64,000 nt of DNA from Micromonospora costi (GTDB taxonomy: Bacteria; Actinomycetota; Actinomycetes; Mycobacteriales; Micromonosporaceae): NCBI RefSeq assembly GCF_003626655.1, contig NZ_RBAN01000004.1, positions 620,001 through 684,000 on the forward strand, given 5' to 3'. A model generated the notes under the pieces. The model did not search any database. It was not told where the DNA came from and saw nothing but the letters and a program-made list of their open reading frames with translations. A program made the translations under genes and the position numbers. This document shows, in pieces, positions 49,677 to 58,217 of this stretch; positions within the stretch are counted from its first letter, which is position 1, and every line of letters begins with the position of its first letter.

Positions 49677-50561
49677 GTGGACAACCGCAGGGAGGTCCGC
49701 GAGTTCCTCGTCTCGCGGCGAGCCAAGATCAGCCCCGAGCAGGCGGGGGTGCCGGCCGGCACGAACCGCCGGGTCCCCGGCCTACGCCGCGCAGAGGTCG
49801 CCGTACTGGCCGGCGTGAGCATCGAGTACTACGCGAAACTCGAACGCGGCGCCCTCGCCGGGGTGTCGCCGTCGGTGTTGACGGCGATCGCGCGGGCGTT
49901 GCAGCTCGACGACGCGGAGCGGGCACACCTGTTCAACCTGGCGCGCGCCGCGGACGGCAGTAGCGCGCTCATCCGGCCCCGGCGGCGCACGGCGAGGTCC
50001 TGGTCGGTGCGTCCCAGCCTCCAGTGGACGCTCGACGCGGTCACCCACGGCCCCGCCTTCGTGCGCAACGGCCGCATGGACCTGCTCGCCGCGAACCGGC
50101 TGGGACGGGCGTTCTACGCCGAGGCGTACGCCGACGCGCAGCGTCCCGCCAACATCGCGCGGTTCACGTTCCTCGACGACAGGGCACACCGTTTCTACCC
50201 CGAGTGGGACCTGGCGGCCGACGTCTGCGTCGCCATCCTGCACACCGAGGCCGGCCGCGATCCGCACGACAAGGAACTGCACGATCTCGTCGGCGAGCTC
50301 TCCACTCGCAGCAACGAGTTCCGCGCACGCTGGGGCGCCCACGACGTGCGGCACCACGGCACCGGCGTCAAGAAATACCGTCATCACGTGGTCGGGGACC
50401 TGACCCTCGCCTACGAGGGGCTGGAGATGGCCGCCGAGCCGGGCCTCACCCTCACCATCTACACCGCCGAGCCCGGCTCGACGTCCGAGGACGCGTTACG
50501 CCTGCTCGCCTCCTGGGCCGCCTCCCAGGACGCCGAAGCGCGAACGCTCCTCGCCGACTGA
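49677..50561 (+). CDS. XRE-type regulator with MmyB-like ligand domain
   Basis: 294 aa starting with GTG. HTH: PGLRRAEVAVLAGVSIEYYAKLERGALAGVSPSVLTAIARALQL (about 33-78). The C-terminal part (about 105-285) is the MmyB ligand-binding PAS-like domain (RNGRMDLLAANRLGRAFYAEAY; RFTFLDDRAHRFYPEWDLAAD). The set regulator plus divergent oxidoreductase is common in actinomycetes; such regulators usually repress the neighbour. Confidence 0.93.
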   Translation: MDNRREVREFLVSRRAKISPEQAGVPAGTNRRVPGLRRAEVAVLAGVSIEYYAKLERGALAGVSPSVLTAIARALQLDDAERAHLFNLARAADGSSALIRPRRRTARSWSVRPSLQWTLDAVTHGPAFVRNGRMDLLAANRLGRAFYAEAYADAQRPANIARFTFLDDRAHRFYPEWDLAADVCVAILHTEAGRDPHDKELHDLVGELSTRSNEFRARWGAHDVRHHGTGVKKYRHHVVGDLTLAYEGLEMAAEPGLTLTIYTAEPGSTSEDALRLLASWAASQDAEARTLLAD

Positions 50562-50626
50562 CACCATGGGCCGCCGCCGCACCCACCGAGATCGTCGAGG
50601 CGATCACGCATTGGCCAAGCAGACCT

Positions 50627-51190
50627 TCAAGGCCTGACCGGCGACTGGCGCTGGGACCGCCAGTCGGATGCCAGGACCGCCCACACCTGCTTGTCGTAGC
50701 GCACACCCGCGTACGGCCATGCCTCGCGGCGCACACCCTCCAGCGTCATGCCGAGCCGCTTGGCCACCGCCGAGCTGCGGTCGTTGTCGGCCCGGCAGTG
50801 CCACTCGGCCCGGTGCAGCCCCCGGGACGTGAACGCCCAGTCCAACAACACGTCACACGCCTGCATGACAAGCCCGTGGCCCTCGGCCGACGGTTCGAGC
50901 CAGCAACCGATCTCGCACGAGCCCACGGTGGCGTCGAAGCTGGTGAACATCACCCCGCCGACCAGCACGCCCTCCCGCCAAATTCCGTACAGGCGGGCGC
51001 CGTCGTCGGCCTGGCGGTGGGCGTACCGCGTGAGCGTGGCCCGCGCCCCGTCCACGTCGTCGGTGACGAAGGCGGCGCCGACCCAGGGCCGGATGTGCTC
51101 GCGGGCCCGGTCGAGATGGTCGGCGAACTCCCCGGCGTGCCAGACCTCCAGCGGCCCGAGGCGAGCACCGCGCAGCGGCAGCGAGAACAT
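50627..51190 (-). CDS. GNAT acetyltransferase, RimJ/RimL type
   Basis: 187 aa. CEIGCWLEPSAEGHGLVMQACDVLLDWAF is the acyl-CoA loop, and LHRAEWHCRADNDRSSAVAKRLGMTLEG the C-terminal element. ATG 51190 has GGAGG 5-6 nt upstream. Divergent from a TetR gene with TAACaagcGTTA between the starts. Confidence 0.9.
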   Translation of the reverse strand: MFSLPLRGARLGPLEVWHAGEFADHLDRAREHIRPWVGAAFVTDDVDGARATLTRYAHRQADDGARLYGIWREGVLVGGVMFTSFDATVGSCEIGCWLEPSAEGHGLVMQACDVLLDWAFTSRGLHRAEWHCRADNDRSSAVAKRLGMTLEGVRREAWPYAGVRYDKQVWAVLASDWRSQRQSPVRP

Positions 51191-51207
51191 GGGAGCCTCC
51201 ATTCACA

Positions 51208-51219
51208 TAACAAGCGTTA
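51208..51219. promoter_or_regulatory. Short palindrome between GNAT and TetR genes
   Basis: TAAC-aagc-GTTA, a 12-bp palindrome midway in the 49-bp divergent spacer, the expected operator position for the TetR protein. Confidence 0.6.
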
Positions 51220-51239
51220 CGGCAATGTACCGTGGCGGC

Positions 51240-51830
51240 ATGCCACGCACCAAGGGAGATCACGAGGCTCGCCGGCGCGATGTCTCCGAAGCGGTCTGGC
51301 AGGTCATGGCCGCCCGGGGCTTCGCCGGCCTGACCCTGCGCGCCGTCGCCGCCGAACTCGACGCGACCACCGGCCTGCTCACGCACTACTTCCCCACCAA
51401 ACAGGCCCTCGTGCGGTACGCCCTCGACCTGCTCGACCAGCGCACCGCCTCCCGCCCCCGCCGTCACACCGGTGCCGGCCTGGCCGCCCTCAGGGACGCG
51501 CTGCTGGACATCCTTCCGCTGACCCCCGAGGCGACCGACAGCAACCGGATCTGGGTCTCCTCCTGGGACACCGCACTCTCCGATCCCGACCTGAGCACGG
51601 ACTACGGCCGCAAGTACGCGAACGGCCGCGCCAGGCTGACCGAGCGGGTGGCCGCAGCCCAGGAACTCGGGGAACTGCCTCCCGGCGACCCCGCCCGCAT
51701 CGCCGCTGGCGCGCAGTCCTTTGTCCTCGGGCTGGTGGTCCAGGCCCTGTTCGATCCGGCGGCGTTTCCGCCGCAACGGCAGGTGGAGATGCTGGACGAC
51801 TACCTGGCCACCCTGAGCGCCGCGCGCTGA
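51240..51830 (+). CDS. TetR-family repressor
   Basis: 196 aa. HTH: VSEAVWQVMAARGFAGLTLRAVAAELDATTGLLTHYFPTKQALVRYAL (about 15-62). The C-terminal part fits the BetI-like C-terminal group (WVSSWDTALSDPDLSTDYGRKYANGR). The spacer to the divergent acetyltransferase is only 49 bp. Likely represses itself and the acetyltransferase. Confidence 0.92.
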   Translation: MPRTKGDHEARRRDVSEAVWQVMAARGFAGLTLRAVAAELDATTGLLTHYFPTKQALVRYALDLLDQRTASRPRRHTGAGLAALRDALLDILPLTPEATDSNRIWVSSWDTALSDPDLSTDYGRKYANGRARLTERVAAAQELGELPPGDPARIAAGAQSFVLGLVVQALFDPAAFPPQRQVEMLDDYLATLSAAR

Positions 51831-51867
51831 CGGACGACGTCGGCCACACGCGCCTACTATCCGAGGA

Positions 51868-51893
51868 TATACTCTCGGCGTATACTCTCGGCG
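51868..51893. repeat. Exact tandem 13-bp repeat before a secreted hydrolase gene
   Basis: TATACTCTCGGCG occurs twice head-to-tail (51868-51880, 51881-51893), with a partial third, TGTAG, after it, and CCGAG just before. It lies 28 bp upstream of the hydrolase start. CCGAG..CTCGG also makes a short inverted repeat, so it could be a tandem operator array. A -10-like TATACT is present in each unit. Confidence 0.75.
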
Positions 51894-51920
51894 TGTAGTT
51901 GGACCGACCGAGGGAGGGCC

Positions 51921-53123
51921 ATGACCACCACAGGCGTCAACCAGCGGCAGCTCATCACACGCCGCCGCGCACTCGCCGCCGCACTGGCCGCCGGCGTGGC
52001 CGCGCCGATCGGCGCCGCAGGCCGGGCGAGTACGGCTGCGGCCACGCCGGACCCGGTGCGCCCCACACTCCCCCCGCCCACCGGGCCGTTTCCGGTGGGC
52101 ACGGTGTCGCTGCATCTGGTCGACCGGTCGCGTCCGGATCCGGCGGCCGGCCCCGGGCGGTACCGCGAGCTGATGACCAGCGTCTGGTACCCGGCCCGGA
52201 ACACCTGGCGGTACCCGCTCGCGCGGTGGATGCCGCCGGCCCCGCTCCGCGAACTCCTCACGGTCGCCGGGTTCGGCGCCGACGCGGCGGTGGCGCCACT
52301 CACGGCCGGGCACGAGGGTGCGCCGGTACGACGACGCCGGGGTGAACGCCTGCCCGTCGTCGTCTTCTCGCACGGCGCGCACGACCACCGTTCCGACACC
52401 ACGATCGTCGTCCAGGAGCTGGCCAGTCACGGGTACGTGGTGGTCACGGTGGACCACACGCACGACGCGTTCAGCCAGTTCCCCGACGGCCGGGTCATCG
52501 TCCCGGTGAACGACCCGGCGCTGACACCGTGGGACTTCGCCGAGGACGTCCGGTTCGTGCTCGACCGGGTCGCCGACCTCGCCGCCGGGCGCAATCCCGA
52601 CGCCGGGCGCCGGCCGCTGCCGGCCGGCCTGGGCGCGGCCCTCGACCTGCGTCGCATCGGCATGTTCGGCTGGTCGAAGGGCGCGACGGCGACCGCTCTC
52701 GTCATGGCCGAGGACCGGCGCGTGCGGGCCGGGCTGAGTTTCGACGGCCCGATGCAGTCACAACCGCCGACCCGGGAGCTGGACCGGCCGTTCATGCTGA
52801 TGACGGCGGCGTTCACCCGGGCGGCGGAACCGAGCGTGGCCGAGTTCTGGTCGCGTCTGCGTGGGTGGCGGCTCACGGTCCAGGCCGAGGGTGCGGTCCA
52901 TTCGTCGTACTGCGACGTGCAGTGGCTGATCCCGCAGCTGGCGAGAGGCATCGGGATGAGCGACGACGAGCTGCGAGGTTTCATCGGGACGCTCGATCCC
53001 GCCCGTGCGGTTCGGATCCAGCAGGCGTACCCGCTCGCGTTCTTCGATCTGCACCTGCGGCAACGGGGGCATCTGCTGGACGGTCCGAGCGCGGCCTTCC
53101 CCGAGGTGACGTTCATTCCGTGA
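51921..53123 (+). CDS. Secreted alpha/beta hydrolase, PAF-acetylhydrolase type
   Basis: 400 aa. The N-terminus, ITRRRALAAALAAGVAAPIGAAG, is a twin-arginine-like signal (RRR, then hydrophobic core, A-x-A). The lipase core has VVVFSHGAHDHRS (oxyanion hole), Ser252 in GWSKGA as nucleophile, DGPMQS for Asp and EGAVHSSYCD for His. It is similar to bacterial PAF-acetylhydrolase-like esterases. A repeated 13-mer operator and a GAGGG ribosome site lie upstream, and a strong bidirectional terminator downstream. Confidence 0.88.
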   Translation: MTTTGVNQRQLITRRRALAAALAAGVAAPIGAAGRASTAAATPDPVRPTLPPPTGPFPVGTVSLHLVDRSRPDPAAGPGRYRELMTSVWYPARNTWRYPLARWMPPAPLRELLTVAGFGADAAVAPLTAGHEGAPVRRRRGERLPVVVFSHGAHDHRSDTTIVVQELASHGYVVVTVDHTHDAFSQFPDGRVIVPVNDPALTPWDFAEDVRFVLDRVADLAAGRNPDAGRRPLPAGLGAALDLRRIGMFGWSKGATATALVMAEDRRVRAGLSFDGPMQSQPPTRELDRPFMLMTAAFTRAAEPSVAEFWSRLRGWRLTVQAEGAVHSSYCDVQWLIPQLARGIGMSDDELRGFIGTLDPARAVRIQQAYPLAFFDLHLRQRGHLLDGPSAAFPEVTFIP

Positions 53124-53152
53124 CGCGAGGCGTACGAGCGACGTCGCGGTGA

Positions 53153-53193
53153 CACATCGGCTGCGGTGCCTGGTTGGCACCGCAGCCGATGTG
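53153..53193. terminator. Strong bidirectional hairpin terminator
   Basis: Arms 53153-53170 and 53176-53193 give a perfect 18-bp stem with TGGTT loop. It sits between the convergent hydrolase and M14 peptidase genes. Confidence 0.88.
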
Positions 53194-53225
53194 CTCGCGG
53201 GCAGGCCCGTGGACGGGCCACCGCC

Positions 53226-55880
53226 CTACCGGAACAGGCTGGCCAGTTGCTGCGCGGTCACGTCCTGGCCCGCGCCGTTGTACATGGCGTTCGTGACCAC
53301 GGTCCACGAGGCGCGCGGCCAGGTACGGAAGGTGATGTGGGCGCCGGCGATGGTGGCCTCACCCTTGCCGACGTCGAAGGTGGCGATGTTGGTGGCGCCG
53401 CCGATGGCGGAGGTGCCGTGGGCGTAGCCGCTCACGAGCAGGTTGTCCTCCTGGGGGTAGGTGGCCGCGATCTGAGCGTCGCCGGTCACCTTGAACGCCG
53501 CGTCGTTGTTGAACCACGTCGGCCACGACTCGGGCATGCCCCACGCCGCCGGCACGGCCGGGTCGTAGTTCTGCTTGAGCAGCGCGCCCGGCGCGCTGAA
53601 CGTGGTCCGATTGGTGGGCGTGACGTTCTGGACCGGCAGGCCGAGCGACGTGGCCGCGGTGCTCGACGCGCTGCCCAGCGCCACGAGGTTGCCGCCGGCC
53701 TCGACGAACTGCTTTAGCTTGTCCAGTCCGTCCGGAACGCCGCGGGCCCAGTGGAACTCCGGCGGGTTCTTGGCGGGGTCGAGACCGCGGGTGATGGTGT
53801 TCGCCGAGACACCGGGTGCGAGCACGATGGTGTCGTACTTGCTGCCCAGCCTGGCGTAGTCGTCCGCGGTGACGACCTCGTAGTTCACGCCGATCTGGTC
53901 GAACATCCACATCATCCACCCGCCGGGCATGTTGTTGGCCCCACGGATGAGACCCACCCGGGTGTGGTCCTTCAGCTTGACCGCGGCGACCGTGGGAACC
54001 GCGTTGGTGGCGTACACCGGCAGGCCCGTGTCCTGGCTGGCCTTGCTCAGCACCTGGCGGGCCGTGGAGTTGCCGGCCGGCACGAGCAGCGCGCCGGCGG
54101 GAAGGGTCCGACCGGCGACCGTGACGGCGGCCTTGGCCCGGTACGCCGGCACATTCGCGTCCTGCAGGTCGGCGATGACCTGGCCGAGACCGTAGGAGGT
54201 GGGGCTGAGGACGTAGGCGCCGTTCGGGCCGGGGTGGCCCGGCATCTGGTGCGTCGCCGGTTCGATGCCCCGAACCCGGGTGGTGGTCGCCGTGAAGGGC
54301 TTCGTGACGGCGTCGACGTCCACGCCCATGAACAGGGCGAGGTTGTCGGTGGTCTCGCTGTACGGCATGATCAGCGGGCATTCGGCGCACTTGCGGGCGG
54401 CGTCCGGGTAGGTGTCGATCCGGAGCAGCTGGTCGACCCAGCGGCCCATCGGCTGGTTCGTCCTGAGGATGTAGGAGCCCTCCGGGTACCTCTGGTCGCC
54501 CGCCGTGAACGGCCTCGTGGCCCGGTCGATCTCCACCTGGCCGAAGTCGAAGATCTTCAGCATGTCGTACACGGCGTAGGGGTCGCGCTGGTCCGCCGGA
54601 ACGACGTACGCGTACGGGCCGCCGGTCCAGGTCTCGCTGTTGGCGTTGGACAGGTAGAGGTTGTTGTACAGCCACGACGCGGGGTCGCTGGCCACCGTCT
54701 TCATGCCGGAGTAGGCCGCCGCGGCCCCGTACTCGACGATCTGCTTGAGCGTCCAGGTCTTGCTGTCGTACGGCAGCACCGACCGCAGGGTCTTGTTCGC
54801 CGGCTCGAGGATCTTGTCAGAGGTGTAGGTGTAGGCGAGGTCCCGGACGGAGGCGATTTCCGTCAGCCAGGTCGACGTGCCGAGGAACGGGCTGTAGCCG
54901 ATGACGTCGGCGTTCCACAGGATGCCGTAGGCGTCGTTCCACTTCGAACCCTTCTTGCCCTCGGCCACGAGGTCCCGTTGCGTCTGCATGCCGATGGAGT
55001 TGGCCGCGGACACGACGATCGGGTCCAGCGTCTCGGACATCGGCTCGTCCCACGGCGGCGACCAGATCCGCGGCGACGTCGCTCCGGCCTGGTGCATGTA
55101 GTGCTGCGCGACCGGCCGGTACTTCTGTTCGAGCCGCACCCGGGTCTGCGACTCCTTCTGGGTCAGCATGAACCAGTCGCGGTTGTCGTCGTGGCCGGTG
55201 TAGTGGTGGTACAGGTCCGGGTAGACGCGGTCGTAGGCGGTGCCGGCCGTCTTGTTGAAGTGCTCGACGACCAGCTTCTGCCCGTCCGGGTTCTGCGAGG
55301 GGACGATGAGCAGGATCACGTTGTCGAGGACCTGCCGGGTGAAGTCGGAGTTCTCCGTCGCGAGCCGGTGTACGACGTTGACCAGAGATTGTGTGGGACC
55401 GACTTCCGTGGAGTGGATCGTCGCTTCGATGTAGTAGACCGGCAGGCTCTGGGAGACGAGTTTCCTGGCGTATTCGTCGACCGGAACTCCGGCCCGCTTC
55501 GCCTCGGCCTTCATCACCCGCGGGTCGGACAGGCGCTTGTTGATGTCGAGAACCTGGTTGACCCGTTTGAGGTTGTGTTTGCTGCTCATCAACAGAATCG
55601 GGTAGTCGTTGCCGAGGGTCGTGCGGTCCACGACCTGGTACTCGGCCTCGTCGGAGCGGTCCGCGATGAGCTTGAAATAGCGCTTGATGCTGTCGAAGTG
55701 GGCCAGGTTGCCCTCATCGCCCATCTCGAAGCCGAAGAACTCCTTGGGCGTCGGCACGCCCTTGACCTTGACGCCGACCTGGGTTGATGGCCGATCGAGC
55801 ACCCGGGCCTGCACGGGTACCGATACGAGTCCCACCATGGCCGTGGCTAGCGCCACGGCCGCTACGTGCCGTAACCTCAT
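53226..55880 (-). CDS. Secreted M14 zinc carboxypeptidase
   Basis: 884 aa, exported (signal peptide 1-25, ending PVQA). Zinc ligands His-x2-Glu lie in ATIHSTEVGPTQ (near 155-160), with a further His in the region LYHHYTGHDDNRDWFML, which also bears the substrate-binding Asn-Arg pair. The remaining 600 residues form a large C-terminal region, partly with a GATase1-like fold (NMPGGWMMWMFDQIGVNYEVVT and DKLKQFVEAGGNLVALG). The length is usual for the actinobacterial large M14 group. Likely trims peptides outside the cell. Stand-alone gene. Confidence 0.92.
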   Translation of the reverse strand: MRLRHVAAVALATAMVGLVSVPVQARVLDRPSTQVGVKVKGVPTPKEFFGFEMGDEGNLAHFDSIKRYFKLIADRSDEAEYQVVDRTTLGNDYPILLMSSKHNLKRVNQVLDINKRLSDPRVMKAEAKRAGVPVDEYARKLVSQSLPVYYIEATIHSTEVGPTQSLVNVVHRLATENSDFTRQVLDNVILLIVPSQNPDGQKLVVEHFNKTAGTAYDRVYPDLYHHYTGHDDNRDWFMLTQKESQTRVRLEQKYRPVAQHYMHQAGATSPRIWSPPWDEPMSETLDPIVVSAANSIGMQTQRDLVAEGKKGSKWNDAYGILWNADVIGYSPFLGTSTWLTEIASVRDLAYTYTSDKILEPANKTLRSVLPYDSKTWTLKQIVEYGAAAAYSGMKTVASDPASWLYNNLYLSNANSETWTGGPYAYVVPADQRDPYAVYDMLKIFDFGQVEIDRATRPFTAGDQRYPEGSYILRTNQPMGRWVDQLLRIDTYPDAARKCAECPLIMPYSETTDNLALFMGVDVDAVTKPFTATTTRVRGIEPATHQMPGHPGPNGAYVLSPTSYGLGQVIADLQDANVPAYRAKAAVTVAGRTLPAGALLVPAGNSTARQVLSKASQDTGLPVYATNAVPTVAAVKLKDHTRVGLIRGANNMPGGWMMWMFDQIGVNYEVVTADDYARLGSKYDTIVLAPGVSANTITRGLDPAKNPPEFHWARGVPDGLDKLKQFVEAGGNLVALGSASSTAATSLGLPVQNVTPTNRTTFSAPGALLKQNYDPAVPAAWGMPESWPTWFNNDAAFKVTGDAQIAATYPQEDNLLVSGYAHGTSAIGGATNIATFDVGKGEATIAGAHITFRTWPRASWTVVTNAMYNGAGQDVTAQQLASLFR

Positions 55881-56294
55881 CGCCCCTCCTACCCTGGAAA
55901 ACCGGTGGCGACAGGGTCACGGCGGGATCACGAGATGGTCAACGATTACCAATCGGTAAGATCAAAGTGAAGACGATCTTCTCATGGCCGATCGTTTGGA
56001 GAACCATTCGTCCGTCGAGTGGCGTCAATTTATGCATTTGATCCACGCCGATGTGGGATCCGGCACCGGGATGTCGGATCACCAGTCGTGACCACGGTGC
56101 CGGAACAATGGCCGGTGCAGCCTAGCGTGACGCGTTCCCGGTTCCGTGACGGCGGTTCGGCGTCGACCCGCGACAGGACGGAGGGCGAGCGGACCGACCG
56201 GCCCGGCCCCAGGGCCGATGTTGACGAGGTTGGCTAATCCAGTTAGCCTGTAGCTAACACACTTAGCCAACCAGCAACGTTCCTGGAGGTCCGG
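55881..56294. other. Intergenic region, 414 bp
   Basis: Divergent spacer between the M14 peptidase and an alpha/beta hydrolase. The left half (55930-56045) is relatively A/T-rich and likely contains the peptidase promoter. The right end holds the operator/promoter listed separately. No gene seen. Confidence 0.55.
56221..56272 (+). promoter_or_regulatory. Promoter with nested palindromic operator
   Basis: -35 TTGACG (56221), 17 nt, -10 TAGCCT (56244). Nested palindromes cover it: outer GGTTGGCTAA (56228-56237) with TTAGCCAACC (56263-56272), and inner GTTAGC-ctgta-GCTAAC (56242-56258). Four TTAGC-type half-sites suggest two repressor dimers. No regulator gene is adjacent. Confidence 0.75.
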
Positions 56295-57137
56295 GTGACC
56301 GACTACCTGACCGTCGACGGCGGCACGATCGCGTACGAGGTGACCGGTGAGGGGCCGCTGGTCGTCCTGGCTCACGGCATGGGCAACAGCCGCGACGCGT
56401 ACCGGTTCGTCGCGCCGCTCCTGGCGGCCTCCGGCTACCGGGTGGCCGCGGTCGACCTGCGGGGCTGCGGCGAGTCGAGCGCGCACTGGCCCTCTTTCAC
56501 CCGCACCGACATCGCCGGCGACCTGCTTGCCGTGATCCGCCACCTCGGCGGCCCGGCCGTGCTGGTCGGGCACTCGATCTCCGGCGGCTCGGCCACCATC
56601 GCGGCCGCCCAGGCACCCGACCTGATCAGCGCCATCGTCGAGCTGGCGCCGTTCACCCGCGAGCAGGCGATGAAGCTGGGCGACCTGCGCGTCGCCTCCT
56701 ACCGCAAGGGGGCGCTGCGGCTGGCGGGCACCATGATGGGCAGCCTGTCGTCCTGGCGGGGCTACCTCGACCTCGCCTACCCCGGGCGGAAGCCCGCCGA
56801 CTGGACCGTCCGTCTTGCGGAGATCGACGCCATGCTGCGCGAGCCCGGCCGGATGACGGCGCTGCGGAAGATGATGCAGTCGACGCCGGCCGACGCCGGA
56901 GCCCAGCTGGGCAACGTCCGCTGCCCGGCCCTGATCATCGAGGGCTCGCTGGACCCGGACTGGGTCGACCCGCGGGCCGAGGGCGAGGCGATCGTGACCG
57001 CGATGCCGGCCGGCCTGGCCCGGCTCGAGGTCATCAAGGGCGCGGGTCACTACCCGCACGTCCAGTACCCCGACGAGGTGGTGTCGCTGATGCTGCCGTT
57101 CCTTCACGCGAACGCTCGCGCCTCGTCGAAGCCCTGA
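56295..57137 (+). CDS. Alpha/beta hydrolase
   Basis: 280 aa starting with GTG (GGAGG upstream). HGMGNSRDAYRFVAPLL is the oxyanion region, DLRGCGESS the usual turn, Ser in GHSISGG the nucleophile, EGSLDPDWVD the Asp and GAGHYPHVQYP the His. Esterase or haloperoxidase-type fold; substrate unknown. A nested palindromic operator sits on its promoter. The DUF4260 gene follows after 42 bp on the same strand. Confidence 0.92.
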   Translation: MTDYLTVDGGTIAYEVTGEGPLVVLAHGMGNSRDAYRFVAPLLAASGYRVAAVDLRGCGESSAHWPSFTRTDIAGDLLAVIRHLGGPAVLVGHSISGGSATIAAAQAPDLISAIVELAPFTREQAMKLGDLRVASYRKGALRLAGTMMGSLSSWRGYLDLAYPGRKPADWTVRLAEIDAMLREPGRMTALRKMMQSTPADAGAQLGNVRCPALIIEGSLDPDWVDPRAEGEAIVTAMPAGLARLEVIKGAGHYPHVQYPDEVVSLMLPFLHANARASSKP

Positions 57138-57179
57138 TCACCGACCAGCTCGCACCGCTCCAGCCCCCGGAGGACAGAC

Positions 57180-57611
57180 ATGACCACCGCCCATCCCGTC
57201 ACGAACACCACGGCACCGGCGACCGACGGCGTCACCGGCGTGGTCACCGGCCGGCCACTGGCCTGGCTGCGAATCGAAGGCCTCGCCGTCGCCGGCGGCG
57301 GGCTCGCCATCTTCGCCGGCACGGGTCAGCCCTGGTGGCTGATCCCGGCGCTGTTCCTCGTCCCCGACCTGTCGTGGTTCGCCTACCTCGCCGGGCCGCG
57401 GATCGGCGCCTGGGTCTACAACCTCGCGCACACCGCGCCCCTACCGCTGGCCCTGCTCGCGGCGGGAGCCGGATGGCACAACAGCGCGCTCACCGTCGCG
57501 GGCGCCGTCGGCCTGCTCCACCTCGGCCTCGACCGCCTCATGAAGTACGGCGTCAAGTACGACCACAGCTTCGGAGTCACCCATCTGGGCGTGCACGGCC
57601 GCCACAAATGA
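57180..57611 (+). CDS. DUF4260 family membrane protein
   Basis: 143 aa. RIEGLAVAGGGLAIFAGTGQPWWLIPALFLVPDLSWFAYLAGPRIGAWVYNLAHT and GLLHLGLDRLMKYGVKYDHSFGVTHLG are characteristic of DUF4260, in which the L-G-x-D-R...G-x-K-Y...F-x-x-T-H-L-G end is invariant. Three to four membrane helices. Function unknown. Possibly co-transcribed with the upstream hydrolase. Confidence 0.85.
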   Translation: MTTAHPVTNTTAPATDGVTGVVTGRPLAWLRIEGLAVAGGGLAIFAGTGQPWWLIPALFLVPDLSWFAYLAGPRIGAWVYNLAHTAPLPLALLAAGAGWHNSALTVAGAVGLLHLGLDRLMKYGVKYDHSFGVTHLGVHGRHK

Positions 57612-57639
57612 TCGACGCGCCCGACGACGGGAGGAGTCC

Positions 57640-58095
57640 TCAGTCGGTCCGGGTGCGGAGGCTCCGCGCCAGGGTGGGGATCATCACCGCGGCGGGGACG
57701 AGGTGTAGCGCGAGGAGGGCGGCGGTGGTGGCGGTGTTCGCCCCGGAGATGAGGGGCGGGACCAGCGAGATCGCGGTCAGCGACACTGCCGTCCACAGGA
57801 ATCGCTCGGCGGGGCGCGCGCTCCACCGGAGAAGAGCGACGGCAATGACGATGCCTACGACCGAGAAGAAGCCAGTCACCACGGCGAACCCGGGCAAGGG
57901 GATCGCCTCGCCACCATCGGGAACCTCGAAGTCGACGCCGACCGCCTGGGCGAGCGCGGCGGCGAGGGTGGTGGCCACCATCGCCGCGAGCGTGGCGATG
58001 ACGCCGGTGACGGCGAGCCCGCGCAGTCGGTGGGTGTGGCTGGTGTGACGCGACGCCGGGCGTGCGACGATCCCGGTGTCATCCATGCTGTCCAT
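57640..58095 (-). CDS. DUF6069 family membrane protein
   Basis: 151 aa. Four hydrophobic helices, e.g. LAVTGVIATLAAMVATTLAAALAQAVGVDFEVP (28-60), GFAVVTGFFSVVGIVIAVAL and LLALHLVPAAVMIPTLARSL. The pattern A-x-A-x-A-Q-A-x-G-V-D-F-E-V-P...G..I is that of DUF6069. ATG 58095 has GGAGGAG close upstream. Reads the same way as the ECF sigma gene, starting 122 bp after it, so the sigma factor could transcribe through. Confidence 0.82.
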   Translation of the reverse strand: MDSMDDTGIVARPASRHTSHTHRLRGLAVTGVIATLAAMVATTLAAALAQAVGVDFEVPDGGEAIPLPGFAVVTGFFSVVGIVIAVALLRWSARPAERFLWTAVSLTAISLVPPLISGANTATTAALLALHLVPAAVMIPTLARSLRTRTD

Positions 58096-58217
58096 GACGC
58101 TCCTCCGTCGTTCGGTACTGGCGTACGGGCTGTGTGTCCTGACCGCGGGGGTGGCGACACCGCACCCGCGACCACCCCGAGACGCGCGCCACCGCGTAGC
58201 GCGCGTCCGCGTGGGGA

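Noticed and set aside
53751-55787. Plus-strand open frame of 678 codons opposite the M14 peptidase gene
   Set aside because: Antisense to a gene with clear zinc-site and signal peptide; composition is Val/Arg/Asp-biased and no motif is seen.
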